Shown here in pieces: positions 10,997 to 23,262 of a stretch of 64,000 nucleotides of DNA. The number at the start of each line of letters is the position of its first letter. Position 1 is the first letter of the stretch. The notes below the pieces were generated by a model, which made no database searches, had not been told where the DNA came from, and saw nothing but the letters and a program-made list of their open reading frames with translations. The DNA comes from Pyrus communis (Eukaryota; Streptophyta; Magnoliopsida; Rosales; Rosaceae): assembly GCF_963583255.1 (NCBI RefSeq), contig NC_084816.1, forward strand, positions 22,575,344-22,639,343, in the 5' to 3' direction. A program made the position numbers and the translations under genes.

Positions 10997-13407
10997 TGAC
11001 ACGCCCCGATCCCGATATTCCCCGAATACTAGGATAGGCACGCACTGGCCTACACCCGAAGGTGACGAAAGCCATTTATTTAGTGCAAATGCTGAAAACA
11101 AGGGATAGATAAGGCTTATAAATATAAAATAATAATGAATATGCATTTAAGGAACATGTTCAGAGCATACAACTAACTAGAACACTAAAAGAAATAATAT
11201 AAAATTGAATGAAATAAAGGAATAGGTCCTACACCAAGAGGACTCGAAGATGCCAATGCGGAAGTGCCTGGACGCCGAGATTGTATGCCTCGATTCTAAG
11301 TCCTGAAGGGGCGCAAAACAAACATGAGTGGACCAAATTGATATATATATAAAATAAAACAGTTATCAACGTACTAACCCCCAGGTTTTATGAAAACACA
11401 TATAGTATGATAAACATAGGTTTTCCCAAACCTAGCATGTCGTGCAATGTCTAAAATCATAACTTGTATATATAATAGTCACTAGTGAATGTCCGATAAC
11501 CCCCAGGCCCCATGCCGACTCCCCGTCTCTGAGCAGATAGTCAGAGGAAAATACACTCCAGGCCCCATGTTGGCTCCCTATCCATGTGCTAAATAGCTAG
11601 AGGAAACACACTTCAGGCCTTATGCCAACACCAAACCGTCACCCGAGACGGACTAGAACTATCCCTACGTCTCGTAGCGGAAATGACCACTAGGTAAATA
11701 CAAAACCAGTGAACATACATATATTGAAAAGCAACTTCACAGTATAAAGTCATCAATCATATATACTATAAAGAGGTGTTCTAAACATGTTCTAAACATG
11801 TTCTAAATATCATATTGTCATCCATCAGATATTCTATAAGAACATGGGTTATAGAAAAAGTAGTAATAATTCAAACTAGCCTCAATAAGCATGTTATCTC
11901 AAAGCGTTTCATAAAAAATAATTGTGAAATCATGTTTTTCCATGTATGCATTTCTACCATTAAAACATGCATTTTTAGAAGGGGTCCACTCATAGTACTT
12001 AGTCGCCGAAGAGCCACGCAACTAGTGAAGACGGAAACGCCATAATTAATTGCCCCTAAACACATAAAGGGTACATTTAGTCAAACCCTACTTAAACAAC
12101 TTATTTTGGGAAAACGAACATCGGAAACGGGTTCAGGACGTCGAAATTAGCCTAGGAGGGGTCCCGCACGAAAACCCAAAAAGTCAACGGTCAGACCGGG
12201 TTAAAGTCAACTGATCCGGGTCAAGGGTTTTGGGTTGGACCGGGTTGGGCCTAAAGGGTCTGGGTCTAATGGGTTTTAGGGTTTAAATAAATGGGTTTAG
12301 AGTTTACGGGCCGAAGGCGCTAAAGGAAACGGCCCGAAGGCCTTTAATTTAAAAAGGAATAAAAATAAAACAAACTAAAAAGAAATGGGCTTGGGCTTAG
12401 GTAATTGGGTTGGATTTAAAAGGATAACTGGCCTAAGGCCCTAGGTTTGGTATGGCCCAAAGGGCCTAGTTCAAAAGGATCTGGGCTTGAAAGCTCGGTC
12501 TGAGTTTAGAACATGGGTCGCAAGACCCAAAGGAAGGAGAAGGCCGAAATTCGGTCGGAAAGTTCCCGAGCTCCGATGGAGCTCAAAACTCAACCAAAAC
12601 ATGTCATTTAATATATCAAATTGAAGCCTCGAAAGTAAGGAATCGAGATATACCCTTGATTCCTGTCATCGTGGCCAGAGTTAGCTAGAAAACTGCCTAG
12701 AAGCCACAGGTGTCCGCCGAAAACTAGGTAAGAAAATGGATATAACTTCTTCAATACTCAACGAAATTGGGTGAAACAAAATGGAACGTTGTAGTACTCA
12801 ACGAGATGAAGAGATTGATACCTGCATGCTAGCCAACTCACCATGGTATGGCTGGAAATCACCTCGAAAGGGGCGGTGCTCCCCGAAAAACTAGGGAAAT
12901 GTCTCTGAGATGGTTTCTTCGTGGTTTGACAACCAAAACACAACCACGGGGTTAGAAAAGAACCATAGGGATGAAAAGAGAAGCATTTGGAGTGTTTTGA
13001 GGCTTACCCAAAACGGAAGGACGAGGAACTCATCGGAGTTTCTCTGTTCTCCATAGAGACGAAGAGAGAGAGAGAGATAACGTGGTGATGATGGTGATGC
13101 TGTCGTCGTTAATGAGGTGTGGGCATGGGTGCGTGTGTGGGTTGATAGAAGGGTGAAGGGTTTCGAGAGAGAAGGGAGAGATCACAGAGGGAGAAAAAGA
13201 GAGAAGAGAGAACTGAGAGAGAAGAGAGAGACTTTTCAGAAAAATAAAAGAAAAATGAAGGGAACTGGGGGACAGGATAGGGGGTGGGCCCCTTGGGCTC
13301 ACCAATTAAGACCCAAAAACTAATTTTAAAAAAAGAAGATCTAGCCCAAGGTGAAATTTCAAGAAAATACCCCCTTTGTTCCGATAAAATTGGGACGGGT
13401 TGTTACA
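10997..13407 (-). mobile_element. Solo LTR (about 2.4 kb) with GGAGC target duplication
   Basis: GGAGC occurs at 10992-10996 and again at 13408-13412, directly flanking a 2411-bp segment that starts TGACACGCC and ends TTGTTACA. On the minus strand it reads TGTAACAACCCGTCCCAATT at the start and ends GGCGTGTCA, the canonical TG...CA form of a large plant LTR, probably Gypsy-type by general resemblance. There is no internal domain or second LTR, so it is a solo LTR left by recombination. It contains GA-rich tracts near 13060 and 13190. Frames inside it (11815-12045, 13030-13323) have no recognisable domain. Confidence 0.85.
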
Positions 13408-13412
13408 GGAGC

Positions 13413-14086
13413 CTTCACTAAGGTTGCTCTTGTGAAGTCATAGTACTTGATAGAACCTTTGAAGGGGGAGGCACTAGAGATTGATCATGAGACGCCTCAA
13501 TACTTGGCGAAACTCCAGAAAGAAGAAGCAGCAGAGGTTAATTATTTAGAGTCTCAGTACTTAGTGGAACTCCAAACGACTGAGACAATGAGTGTCTTTG
13601 GAATAGAGCCATAAACCTTTGATGGTCAGTTAGGATCCGAATTTCAGATTCCTACAGCTGTTCAAGCTTTCTTTTCATGCTTATTGAGTAATTATTTGCA
13701 AGCATGTGCAACTCTCCATTCTCGTGCTTAAGCCCTCTAATTTCTTGTCTAAGACTTGCCACTTTAGCCATTCATGTTTCAACTTAGTGAGTTCGAGCAA
13801 GTAGATGTTGGCCCATGTTGGATACAGAACCCGCACACTGAACGATTAAAGCCAGAGAGTCTTGAATAGCCAATTCATCAGACCGTTTTGAAAGCATGCT
13901 ATTATCCTTGAGAGTGAGAAGATTCCTAGCTACCACTGTAGCGGTTATGTTATTCTTCATCATAGAGTCCCCAACCGTAAGAGGACCATTAGATGATAAG
14001 AAAGATAGGTGCCATACATTGTCTTGAGGATAAATGTCTGCATCTTCCACAATCAAATTAAAACAATGGTCAGATGGATAAGCCAT
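13413..14086 (-). pseudogene. Decayed ORF of a non-autonomous retroelement
   Basis: A minus-strand frame opens at 14086 (MAYPSDHCFNLIVEDADIYP) and continues past in-frame stops at about 13784 and beyond, as a coiled-coil-like stretch (ASLRQEIRGLKHENGELHML) and a Pro/Ser-rich tail to about 13420. I have the impression of meeting similar open frames in Rosaceae repeats, but I cannot name a domain. It lies antisense to the LTR at 15415-15789, as do the extra antisense ORFs described for Tat-lineage Gypsy elements; that assignment is inference. The frame carries at least four stops. Confidence 0.45.
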
Positions 14087-15414
14087 TTTCAGTAATGATA
14101 AAGGAAAAGGAGGTCAAACAAATTGAAATCTCAGAAATGCAAAAAGGGGAAATTTCTACAGACAGCAACTCTCTGAGTGTTTTTGAACAAAATTGATATC
14201 TTTATAAAAGGAAAGGCAACAGGGTATTTGTTAAAAAATCGAAGAGGCACCATTCTTCAAATTTCAAAAGTCGGATTTTCCTGAATAAATTTCATTGACA
14301 CTTTTTAGACGCAATCTCAGCTTTTCGGATATCACTTGCAAGTTGCAACTTTGTCAGAAATCTTTGACAAAGTTGAAACACGTGAATTTTACTGTTCCAA
14401 CTACACCACTGTTGGCAATAAGCGTAAAGGAAATGGTCCCAACAACACCATTACTTGCTATTGGGAAATCCCTATATGTGTCGACTTCCGTCCTCCATGA
14501 CAAGGCAGACCTGCACGAATGCCTAACTCTTCCTCTTCTCCGAGAATGCATCTTCAACAAAGCATCTCAAAATATTCAGCTTTCATCCTCTCCAAGAATA
14601 CCTCTTCAACCAAGTTCCTAAAAATGCTCAACTCATTTCCTCAGCAAGAAAATAGTTTTGATCGAGAAGTTTTTGCATCAGTATCAAAATCTTCTGCTGT
14701 TTTCTTCAAGAGAAAAAAGTATTTCATATCATTAGGATCGAGAGCAAGAGTATCTCATATCATGTTTTTTCTCTGTATTTTCCTTTACCTTTGCTCTTAC
14801 CTGCAAGATAAGGAGAAAGAAAGCAATTAGTCAAAACTTGAAATCAAACTTCCGATCTGGATCTAATTGCCTAGAACCTTTGCCTGATTGCTTACCTAGC
14901 ATCGCTCTCGAATATTCATCTTCAACTGTTGCTAGGTCACGAATTTCCTCAGCAAATACCTCAAAACAGTTGATATAATGTTGGCTCTTTACACTAAAGC
15001 TGCCAAGCATGGATGAGTTGCTGAAAAGTGATGTTTTAGAAGATCATCCACCACGTGAAACCGTTAGTGGTCCGTTTCATTCAAGACCAAGCATTGTCGA
15101 CCCTTTAAGAAACCCTCCAGCCCAGTTCAAAACCAAGCCTGTGGAAAGTCAACAACAAGTAAAACACCTCTTTTGGCAACTCTCATCACTCAGAGACTTG
15201 GAAGGACTCCCATTATATGGTTTGTATTGTACTTCACCAATCCCGAAACTACAGATAAGGCAAGTGAAAAAGGTACATCATCTTGGGGCCCCAGGGGGGG
15301 TGTGTGTGGGGAGGGGGGAAACATCAGTATAAAGGATTTGAAATCAAGGGGAGCATCCAAAACAATTCAAGATTTTAAAGAGTCAATCGAAGACTTATGG
15401 TCATCCAAGTGGAA
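14087..15414. mobile_element. Non-coding body of a degenerate LTR element
   Basis: Low coding potential. It contains local direct repeats: 'ttccaactacaccactgttggcaataagcgtaaaggaaatgg' is followed by a near copy around 14435, and 'ctcttcctcttctccgagaatgca' is echoed at 14585. A G-run lies at 15293-15318. It ends at the LTR starting at 15415. Confidence 0.4.
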
Positions 15415-15789
15415 ATGTTATAAATATGGTGGATGTCCACGCTGGCCACTAATCCACTAAGCTACAAGTGGGAATAAGGGCTGTCTTCCACATTTATTTT
15501 TTCTAGGAAGCTGCCGAAGCTTGTTTTTCACTGCTCATACTTTCTGTATAAATACAACACCCCACACAACACAAAAGAATTAGAGAGAAGCCACAAGGCT
15601 CACGGCAGAGAGAAAAAAAGAGAGGAGAGAATATAAAGAGTTATCTTTGTACTCTTATTATTCCAAATTATAATGAAAACACCGCCGCTGCTCCGATGAC
15701 ATACTCCAGTCATACTGATTGTAGAGGAACATCCTAAACTTTGTGTCTTGTTTCATTTATTCTACTACACACACCGTTGATTTCACAAC
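15415..15789 (+). mobile_element. Probable 3' LTR of the degenerate element
   Basis: Starts TGTTATAAATATGG and ends TTTCACAACA (TG...CA). A TATA box (TATAAATACAAC) at 15551, a GAGA-rich leader and an AATGAAA polyadenylation-like site (about 15670) are in promoter-to-poly(A) order. No second copy is present, so the LTR status rests on termini and promoter layout. Confidence 0.5.
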
Positions 15790-16557
15790 AAAAGAGAATA
15801 ATTAGGTCCACGATCACGAGAGAATTTTTGTGAGGCAAAAAGTTACATTTACCCTCAATCGAAGATGAAATAAAATATCTGAGGTAAAATTGATTATTAG
15901 ATTATCTCGAATCAGTCGAAAATTTTAAAGTTAAATCAATGCACCGGAAAAATTGAGGTCATATATGACATTAGTGCTATGTCTAAAGTTAGATGAGTTA
16001 GAATATGTCTAGAGTTTAAAGTAGGATTTGCACTCTGAGGAAATACAAGAATTATATTTAACTCTACAATTGACCTAAATTTGTAGCTTAGTGCTCCAGA
16101 GTCTAATGATATTTATCTTATAAGTAAGAGCCTTTAGATTCAACTCTCACCAAAGGCAAATTCGAACCAAAATATTATGGCTAACTCATTGTGATGTTTA
16201 GCTCATTCTCTTATCACTCGTAATCGTTAACCATGAATGTTACAAAATCTAACGGCTCAAAATGAGTGTAAAAATATTGTCCCTTTATCCTTGCATGTTA
16301 ACAATGGAGAAAAACGGCATTACAAAGATGCTAGATTAACAAATGTTCAAGAAAATGGCAACGTCTGCAAAACAGTATTATATATTGCCCCTTCTATCAT
16401 CATCATCATCACCGTAGGTAAGTCCACAGTCGAATTCCTAGAGAGTCTGAAGAACCTATCGAAAGTTGATACAAAAAAAATATAGCACAGAGAAACAAAC
16501 CGCAAACGCCCGATCACCTTCTAAAACGAAAGAGGATTGTTTTTTCTTTCCCGAATC
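15790..16557. other. Intergenic, no gene seen
   Basis: Spacer downstream of the first F-box gene. No coding or RNA gene is recognised; the frame at 16237-16485 has no family features. Confidence 0.5.
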
Positions 16558-18151
16558 CTAGAAACACACTGGATAATAATTCAGTTCTGAAACCCACAAT
16601 CGCATTTCAACTTGACAATCGAACACCTTTGGAAACTGTAAAACTTCCCTGTATAAGTTGTCAAATAGATGACCTGGAATCGCTTTAATAGAAACGATCA
16701 TCTTTTGTAGAAAAGTCCCGTTCTCTAACAAATACTTTACCACTTGCACCTCTTCCCGCCTTCCCTTGAATCCGTTTACAGTGATTGTCTTGAGGTGCAC
16801 CATCAGAGAAAGCGGCGCAAACTTTGGTGGATTAAGTACTTGCCGGAAGTCTTCTTCATCGCATATGCTACAATCCTAAAAGGTGTTCAAAAGAAAGAAT
16901 GAAAGCATGAGAATCCAAAAGGCTACCATGTTATCGAAACAGTAGCATAAGTGGAAGTACATCTTACCTTGTGTTCAAAGACGAGATGTTGTAGGTCAGG
17001 TGATTTACTGAGTAACTTTATTAGAAATCCCCAGTAACCGCAATCATAAAAAACCAGGTTCAATTGGTTCAAATTGTCAAAAGCAGGCAAATCACCCTAC
17101 ATCAAAATAGGATCAAGGTAAAGATCACAAAAGATATTCATGCAAGAATTGAACATTTGCTACACATAATTCTGTCCCAAATATAACATAACGAAACAAG
17201 TCAAAGACAACATACCTCCAAATTACGAATTGAAAGAGACAGGTACTTCACATTGGAGATATTTTTCAGAATATCAATGGCACGATCAGCCTGCATTTTA
17301 TGCTGGAGACTATATTCCACATCTGCAGATTCACCATTGGACAGTTCTTCGTACAGGAGGTCAACATTTGCCTTGACGACGGAATTTGCATTGATTAACA
17401 ATAAAAACTTTGACAAGCTATCCAGCTTGACGTCAAGGGATTCAAGTTTTGGAGCATTAACACATAACTTATGATCATTGCCACCATAAGCATTTCCATA
17501 CGCTAAATTTATTACTAATTTCCTCAGTTCTGGTGCTGAGACGTTGACATCCACATCATAATATTCAAGGTATCCCTGTTTTTCCAAATCTTCAAGTACA
17601 GGAAGGTAAGAAAAAAGCATCTTCACTGAGATACTTTCAGGATGCTGAATTACAACACAGAGGGACTTGAGACTTGGGAAACACTTTGAGGCAGGAGGAT
17701 TGGCAATAAAATTGAATTGCAGCTTCAAAACTTCTAGGTTTTTGCTCGTGAAAAGGGTCTGAGGCAATTCAAAATAATCTTCTGCATCTGAGTGAACAAA
17801 AAGATCAAGTTCACGAACATTGTGTCTAATTGCAGTGCATAGCCAACGATTAAGAATAGACGGTTCAACGTCAAAGCAGGAAGAATGAAGACAGAATTTT
17901 TGGATGCGTAATAAGTCATGAGAGTCAAGTACACGATCCACAAATGCCATAAAGGCATTAACATCAGGGTAGTCATTGTCACAAAAGTATAGATTGGGTA
18001 CGGAAGTCCATATGTTCTTCCATTTCTTCGACAAAACAGTGGTCCTCACAGCATACTTCGTTGGAAGAAACGAAAGTGTGCGACAAAGAACATCATTTGG
18101 TAATTCACTTATCCTATCACTAACTCCTTGATGCATTGGCCTCGAACTCAT
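16558..18151 (-). CDS. F-box/FBD/LRR-repeat protein (intact)
   Basis: Exons 18151-17216, 17096-16968 and 16875-16558 (936, 129 and 318 nt), all phase 0 with GT-AG borders, encode 460 aa. Residues about 10-52 are an F-box (DRISELPNDVLCRTLSFLPT, then KKWKNIWTSVPNL). The middle has leucine-rich repeats (LEVLKLQFNF, PVLEDLEKQG, APELRKLVINL). The C-terminus is an FBD domain (VHLKTITVNGFKGRREEVQV, then LLENGTFLQKM). Plant F-box proteins of this class are substrate receptors of SCF ubiquitin ligases; the target is unknown. The start has an upstream 5'UTR intron. It is the first of six related loci on this strand and one of only two whose frame is open throughout. Length is normal for the family. Confidence 0.93.
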
Positions 18152-18629
18152 TTGTACCCTTCAGTTAAAATTGAAAAAAAGTAAACAAATAAAATCTTTA
18201 TTTAAGCTCTGCATATGGTTACTAGAATCTAATGGGGAAGTAAATGCGCCAACATTTTAGTATAATATATTTTGATATTTCATATCAAGAATTTACAAAT
18301 AATGGCGGCAATAACACTGCATTTAACCATAATGTCTTCGAATGATAATTGCCTTTCACAGATATATTCCACCCATGAAATTCCACTTTGCCAAGAAATT
18401 TTTATTACTTAATGGAAACAAACAGATCCAAGAAGAAAATATTCGATACCACAACATTGTTCTGGATGCTTTATTCAATGAGGAAATAGAACCAACAAAA
18501 TAAAGATTCTTCTTTTCCTAGAGACAATCAACAGAAACGGTAAGACTTAAATTTATCTACTCCTCTATTAATTTGGCAGTTTTGGGTACCAAACAGATGG
18601 GAACGGTAAGGTAGTCAAAATATTATACC

Positions 18630-19210
18630 TGGTAAGAGCTGAGCTGCTGTGATGGCCCGGGGAAAATATGAATTGGTTGTCACCGCTCTGAAGTATGAGA
18701 GTGAAGCACAAAACAGAACACACATTTGACTTGGTACTAAAACAAATTAAACAACATAATGAGTAATGACAAGGGGGAAGTTATGGTGGAAATGGCCCTT
18801 CCCCTTTGCACCACCACCTCCCTAAAACATGCAGAAATTGGATGAGAGCTTGCAAAACATGCAATGAAATTTGAATTGTTCTGATGCAGTAATTTGGGAT
18901 GAAGAAGCTTTTTCCTAGTTGGAATCTTATATATAAGATGATATGCCTGTTACCCTGGATTTCTCGCAATCAGTGATTCTTTTCAGCTGATAATTGAAAT
19001 AAAAAGATTACATTCCAAACATGCATTTCATTTTGACAAACCACAAAGGAAAAGGAAAGGGGTTTCAAAATAAGACTAAGGGTTGCGATTATTGCTCACC
19101 TTTGCTCTTGTAGAGGCTTGTAAGACCTTCGATTCGTTGTCTTAACGAGGTGCGAGTGCCAATTGGGGATCAAAATTTTGATCTTCAGGTTTTCAGTTTT
19201 GTCCGGCGGA
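18630..19210 (-). other. 5' UTR exons and introns of the first F-box gene
   Basis: Two leader exons are suggested on the minus strand: one ending CAAGAGCAAAG before GTGAGCAA near 19101, another ending GCTCTTACCAG before GTATAATA near 18630. The last one resembles leader exons upstream of the other F-box loci (about 21750, 36290, 36840, 39920, 48490, 50757). Confidence 0.5.
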
Positions 19211-19243
19211 AAGTTTGAGGGGGCTGAGGAGTCAATAAAGATC

Positions 19244-19251
19244 TATTTATA
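19244..19251 (-). promoter_or_regulatory. TATA box of the first F-box gene
   Basis: TATAAATA on the minus strand, about 35 bases ahead of a C/T-rich stretch that would be the transcription start, and about 1.1 kb upstream of the start codon through 5'UTR introns. Position is inferred from leader exon placement. Confidence 0.45.
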
Positions 19252-19259
19252 CCCGGAAC

Positions 19260-19800
19260 ACTTTAGGGTTCCGTCCACTCAGTTCTATTTTGTATTTATT
19301 AGAATTCATAAGTTGTCCATTTTTGTTAGAAATATTCTATAGATGTAAATTTTCCTTGTTTATTGAGCCCCTCTATCGTTTTTTGCACAATAGCAGGAAG
19401 AAAATAAGCAATCCTATTCATACTGAAATAATAAAAATTCAGAAAATCATGTGCATCCATAAAGTGAGCCACTTTGCGCTACACCAGACCAACAGGACCA
19501 AATTCTTCACTTTAAACATTGCATAGAGCCTGAGATTCACACATGACCCCTCTCCAAGTCCTAAGCAATTTTAATTCTACAGTATATGAAGAATTTATGC
19601 AACGAAAAACAGAGAGACTGCATATTTATGTTCACCCTTGACAACAGACTTATGCTAAAAGATCATCTTCAACGAAGCATCCATTGTTTCCATTTCAAAC
19701 ATCAACAAAGCTAAAATTAAATTCCTAGATAAAAACCCTTATAAAGCCAAGAGTGTCACTTTGATAAATTCAACTTGACACGTCTTAGAACCCCTTTCAA
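19260..19800. other. Intergenic, no gene seen
   Basis: Spacer between the first F-box promoter and the 3' end of the second F-box locus. The small frame at 19290-19526 is unsupported. Confidence 0.5.
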
Positions 19801-19804
19801 AACA

Positions 19805-21357
19805 TTAAAATTTGCTCGTATACCTTCTCTTTGTTAATCCAAATTCAGGAGCATGAAAAGTCATCTTCTTCAAGACTTCACCATTCTTAAGCAAATACTT
19901 TGCTACTTCAATCTCATCTACTCGTGCCTTGACTGCCCTTATAGCGACAGTTTTGAGGTGTGATAACAAACAAGAAGGTAGAAATTCTGATGCACTCCAA
20001 TTAAGCTGTACGGATATATATCCGAAGATATATATATCAGATTTCTTCAAGCATTACGCCTAAGCATTCTTCATTGGATGTGGGCTGATTATAATACTCA
20101 TTTTCTAAGAAAAGATATTCTAGACCAGGTGTACTCTTGAGCGACTCTATTAGGTGTTTCAACCAGAAGCAGCAGACAGGAGCAAGCAGTATCAATTTTC
20201 TCAAGTAAACAAAACTCCTTCGTGAAATATAAAGCATTAATCAAACAGAAATTCGTGTGAATATGAAACATTTGGTCATGCATAATATACTATTTGGAAT
20301 CATAGTTGCCAAAAGGGGAAAAAGACTTCAGTTATAAAGCTATGTTTGGTACCTGCCATAATGCAAGCGAAAATCTTTTCATGCAGGTGGCATTAAGCAT
20401 CTTTATTATTTCCTTTCCATACCAAAACCGTAGTAGTAAGTTTCTTTCAATCTATCATACATAATGACAATATGTAATGCACAGAACAAGTTAGGATATG
20501 CTTACCTTAAAAATATGACCCTAAAAATAAAGATATTTGGCAGTGGAAATTCCGGCCAGAAGCTTATGCATATGGTTACAAAATGCATATTGTTCATCGT
20601 CTTGGTACCTCCAATTGAGAAAAATCTTGGCTTTGACTAGGGGTTTTGTATCCTCCAGGATATATTTTGACAAAAGGTCCTCGTTGAGATGAAATTTTTG
20701 AAGCTTTGTAGCTTGAAAGACCAAATGGAGTTCTAAAAACTTATTCTTATCCACTTCAGTTCATATGCAGAGATGTCAAAGCTAAATACTTCTCCAAGAT
20801 CTCAGTCAAAGTTCAAAACTTCAAGTACAGGGGGGACTTTCATTGAGTGATTTTGAGGATACTGAAATGTAACATGGAGGACTTTGAAACATGGGAAACA
20901 ACCAGACGTCGGAATATTAGCCATACACTTTGACCACCACAGGTTCAAAAGGCAACAACAACATCTCACCATCATCTGATTCAATCAAAAGATCAAGTTC
21001 CGCAACTTTACGCCTAATGGCAGTGCGAATCCAACCATCAGCACGAGAGAAATCCTGGCTAAAATCCTCGGCAAGGGAATAAAAAACACGGAATTTTTTA
21101 ATGCTTGTTGATTCCCGAAAGAAAAGCACACGATAAACAAACTCTGAAAAGCCAGTAGAGGAGGAGAAATCTCGACTGTCAAAGTTCAGATTGGGAACAG
21201 AGGCCCATATGTCCTTCCATCTTGTAGACAAAGTGCTAGTCCTCACAGCATCTTTTGGTACAAGAACCAAACGTACACGATAAAGAACTGCATCCGGTAA
21301 CTTCCTGACCCTATCTCTACCTCCGGCTCGAATCTTGGATTCCGAACAACAACTCAT
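19805..21357 (-). pseudogene. F-box/FBD pseudogene (second locus)
   Basis: Starts at 21357 (MSCCSESKIRAGGRDRVRKL) with an F-box (LPDAVLYRVRLVLVPKDAVR, WKDIWASVPNL). The frame shifts near 20950, where the LRR part continues in another frame (ANIPTSGCFPCFKVLHVTF) and stops at 20802. Further homologous pieces are at 20754-20521, 20237-20037 (exon 2-like, LESTPGLEYLFL type) and 19990-19805, the FBD end (SHLKTVAIRAVKARVDEIEV). The end lacks the usual Cys-Val-type tail. The order of parts matches the intact paralogue at 16558-18151, but frameshifts and stops make a full protein unlikely. It is unsplit by transposons. A truncated F-box protein from 21357-20917 remains possible. Confidence 0.85.
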
Positions 21358-23145
21358 TTGTAACCTAATTACACAAAAAACAAAAAATATCATCTATGCT
21401 TATGTTTAAATTACGTAGAAATTAAAGAAACCGAAAAGAGATGAAATTGTTCAAACCTAGAGGTCTCTGTAGACTTAAATTAAAAATTAAAAAGTTAAAA
21501 GCTCTTAAATTTATGCTCTGTTTTGTTACGCGGAATCTAAAACGTAAATAACAGCAATAATTGCAAATTTTTACATCAAATCCCACTGTCCCAGTAAAAT
21601 TTTTACCGATTGAAACAAAAATTTCACCAGACATAGTATAAATACGCAAAGTTCAGACTTGAACTTTCAGTTCTTTCCATTTACTTTTCTCAGTTTTCTT
21701 GGTAACCAAACAGATGGTAAGGAAATCAAAAAGTTAGGAAGAAATTACCTGATAAGAATTACGAGAGGACCAGAAAAATGCTAGCTTTGGTGAACGGTGA
21801 AGAAGCTGATTGGTTGCTGAGAAAACCGGGAGAGATTGTGGCGGTTTGCCCTTTTCATACCATCTCTGCAACTGCAACCGTCAAGTTTAAACGCAGCGCT
21901 GTAGTTCTTTCCTCCTTTGCTTCCATGGAAAATTGCACAATTACCACATGAAATTTCCACTTTTGTGGTAATTACCACACAGACTAAGCTATTTTACAAT
22001 TACCCACCCAAATTTTAGAGTGTTTTACAATTTGGCATATTTTCGCTCACAAGTCAGAACGGCCGATTTTCCTTCAACGGAGGTGATTGAATTGGGGTAT
22101 ACTATCTACACATCCCAAATTACTTTTCACACATTATTGTTAATTTTTTTCCGTTGATCTTTTTTAATTCATCCGATTCAATGGCCGAAAATTAGAAGGA
22201 TGTATGAGAAATAAAATAAGGTGTGTGGATATCACTCTTATTTTGCACACAGTTTTTTTTCTCACCTTACACACACTCTTTGCTTTATCTTTGACTTTCA
22301 AGTTAGTTTAGTTGGACGAGTTTCACGAGTTTGGATTAATTACTTTATTTCTTATTCTTAATGTGATTACGAGTGACAAACAATCTAAATTTCGTGCTGG
22401 TATATATGGGATTACAAACGTAAATATTGAAGAACAAAGATTTCTGGAATCCACCAAAGATTCGGATAAAACCGAAAGGTTGTTTGATTATTTCTAATTG
22501 GCATTTTACCCAAACTAGTCCATCATAACGAAATAATTCCTCACTTTAGCCTCTGATTTGAAATCAATATAAGTAGTGTTGAGTTTGTCCATCACTCATT
22601 TTGGTTTTTTTTGTGAAAAATCTCTTTTAAATAAGAACCAAAATAGCAAAAATATCCTCAATATAATAAACAATTGGCCAAAATGATTTGCAAAAAATCG
22701 AGGGTAACCATGTGATTTTTTCCTTACGTAACAGAGATTTTTTACAAAATGATCAAAATGATTGATAGCGGAAACTCAGGAACCAGTTTTATTGATTTTA
22801 ATCTCATGGACCAATGTGAGGAGCTATATATCGATATCGATATAGGTTGCATTCAAGGAAAACGATAGAAAATTTAAAATGAAACATGTCATTGTAGTTG
22901 TCGATATTTAACCGTTATGTCAGAGAGAATCAGGCGATTTTAGCCGAAATTTCAAACACTAATACTAATCAATTAATTACATGTAAATTACAATTGGAAA
23001 TATCTTATAAATTTATTTAGTGGTCATACATGTGGTCGTTCATCGGAGTACATGTGGTTGATCATACATGCGAATTAAAATTGGAAATATCTTTCTCCGG
23101 TGGCTTTCTCGACGACGGTGATACCTGCAGCCTGCGAGTGATTGT
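21358..23145. other. Intergenic between divergent genes
   Basis: Contains the leader region of the second F-box locus (leader exon ending near 21750 before GTAATTTC on the minus strand) and AT-rich spacer. No other gene is recognised; the small frames at 21422-21978 and 22312-22497 have no family features. Confidence 0.5.
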
Positions 23146-23262
23146 ATGCATGCGACAGCCGACGGGTCTATTTATAACCGTTGGAATTCAAAACGCTCCG
23201 TTTGGGGTCGGTTTTCCACTTTATCAAAACCCAACCCTCGCATTGACCAATCCCAGAGGAGG

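Noticed and set aside
13030..13323. Ser/Leu- or Arg/Glu-rich frames near the solo LTR end
   Set aside because: Low-complexity GA tract inside an LTR; no homology.
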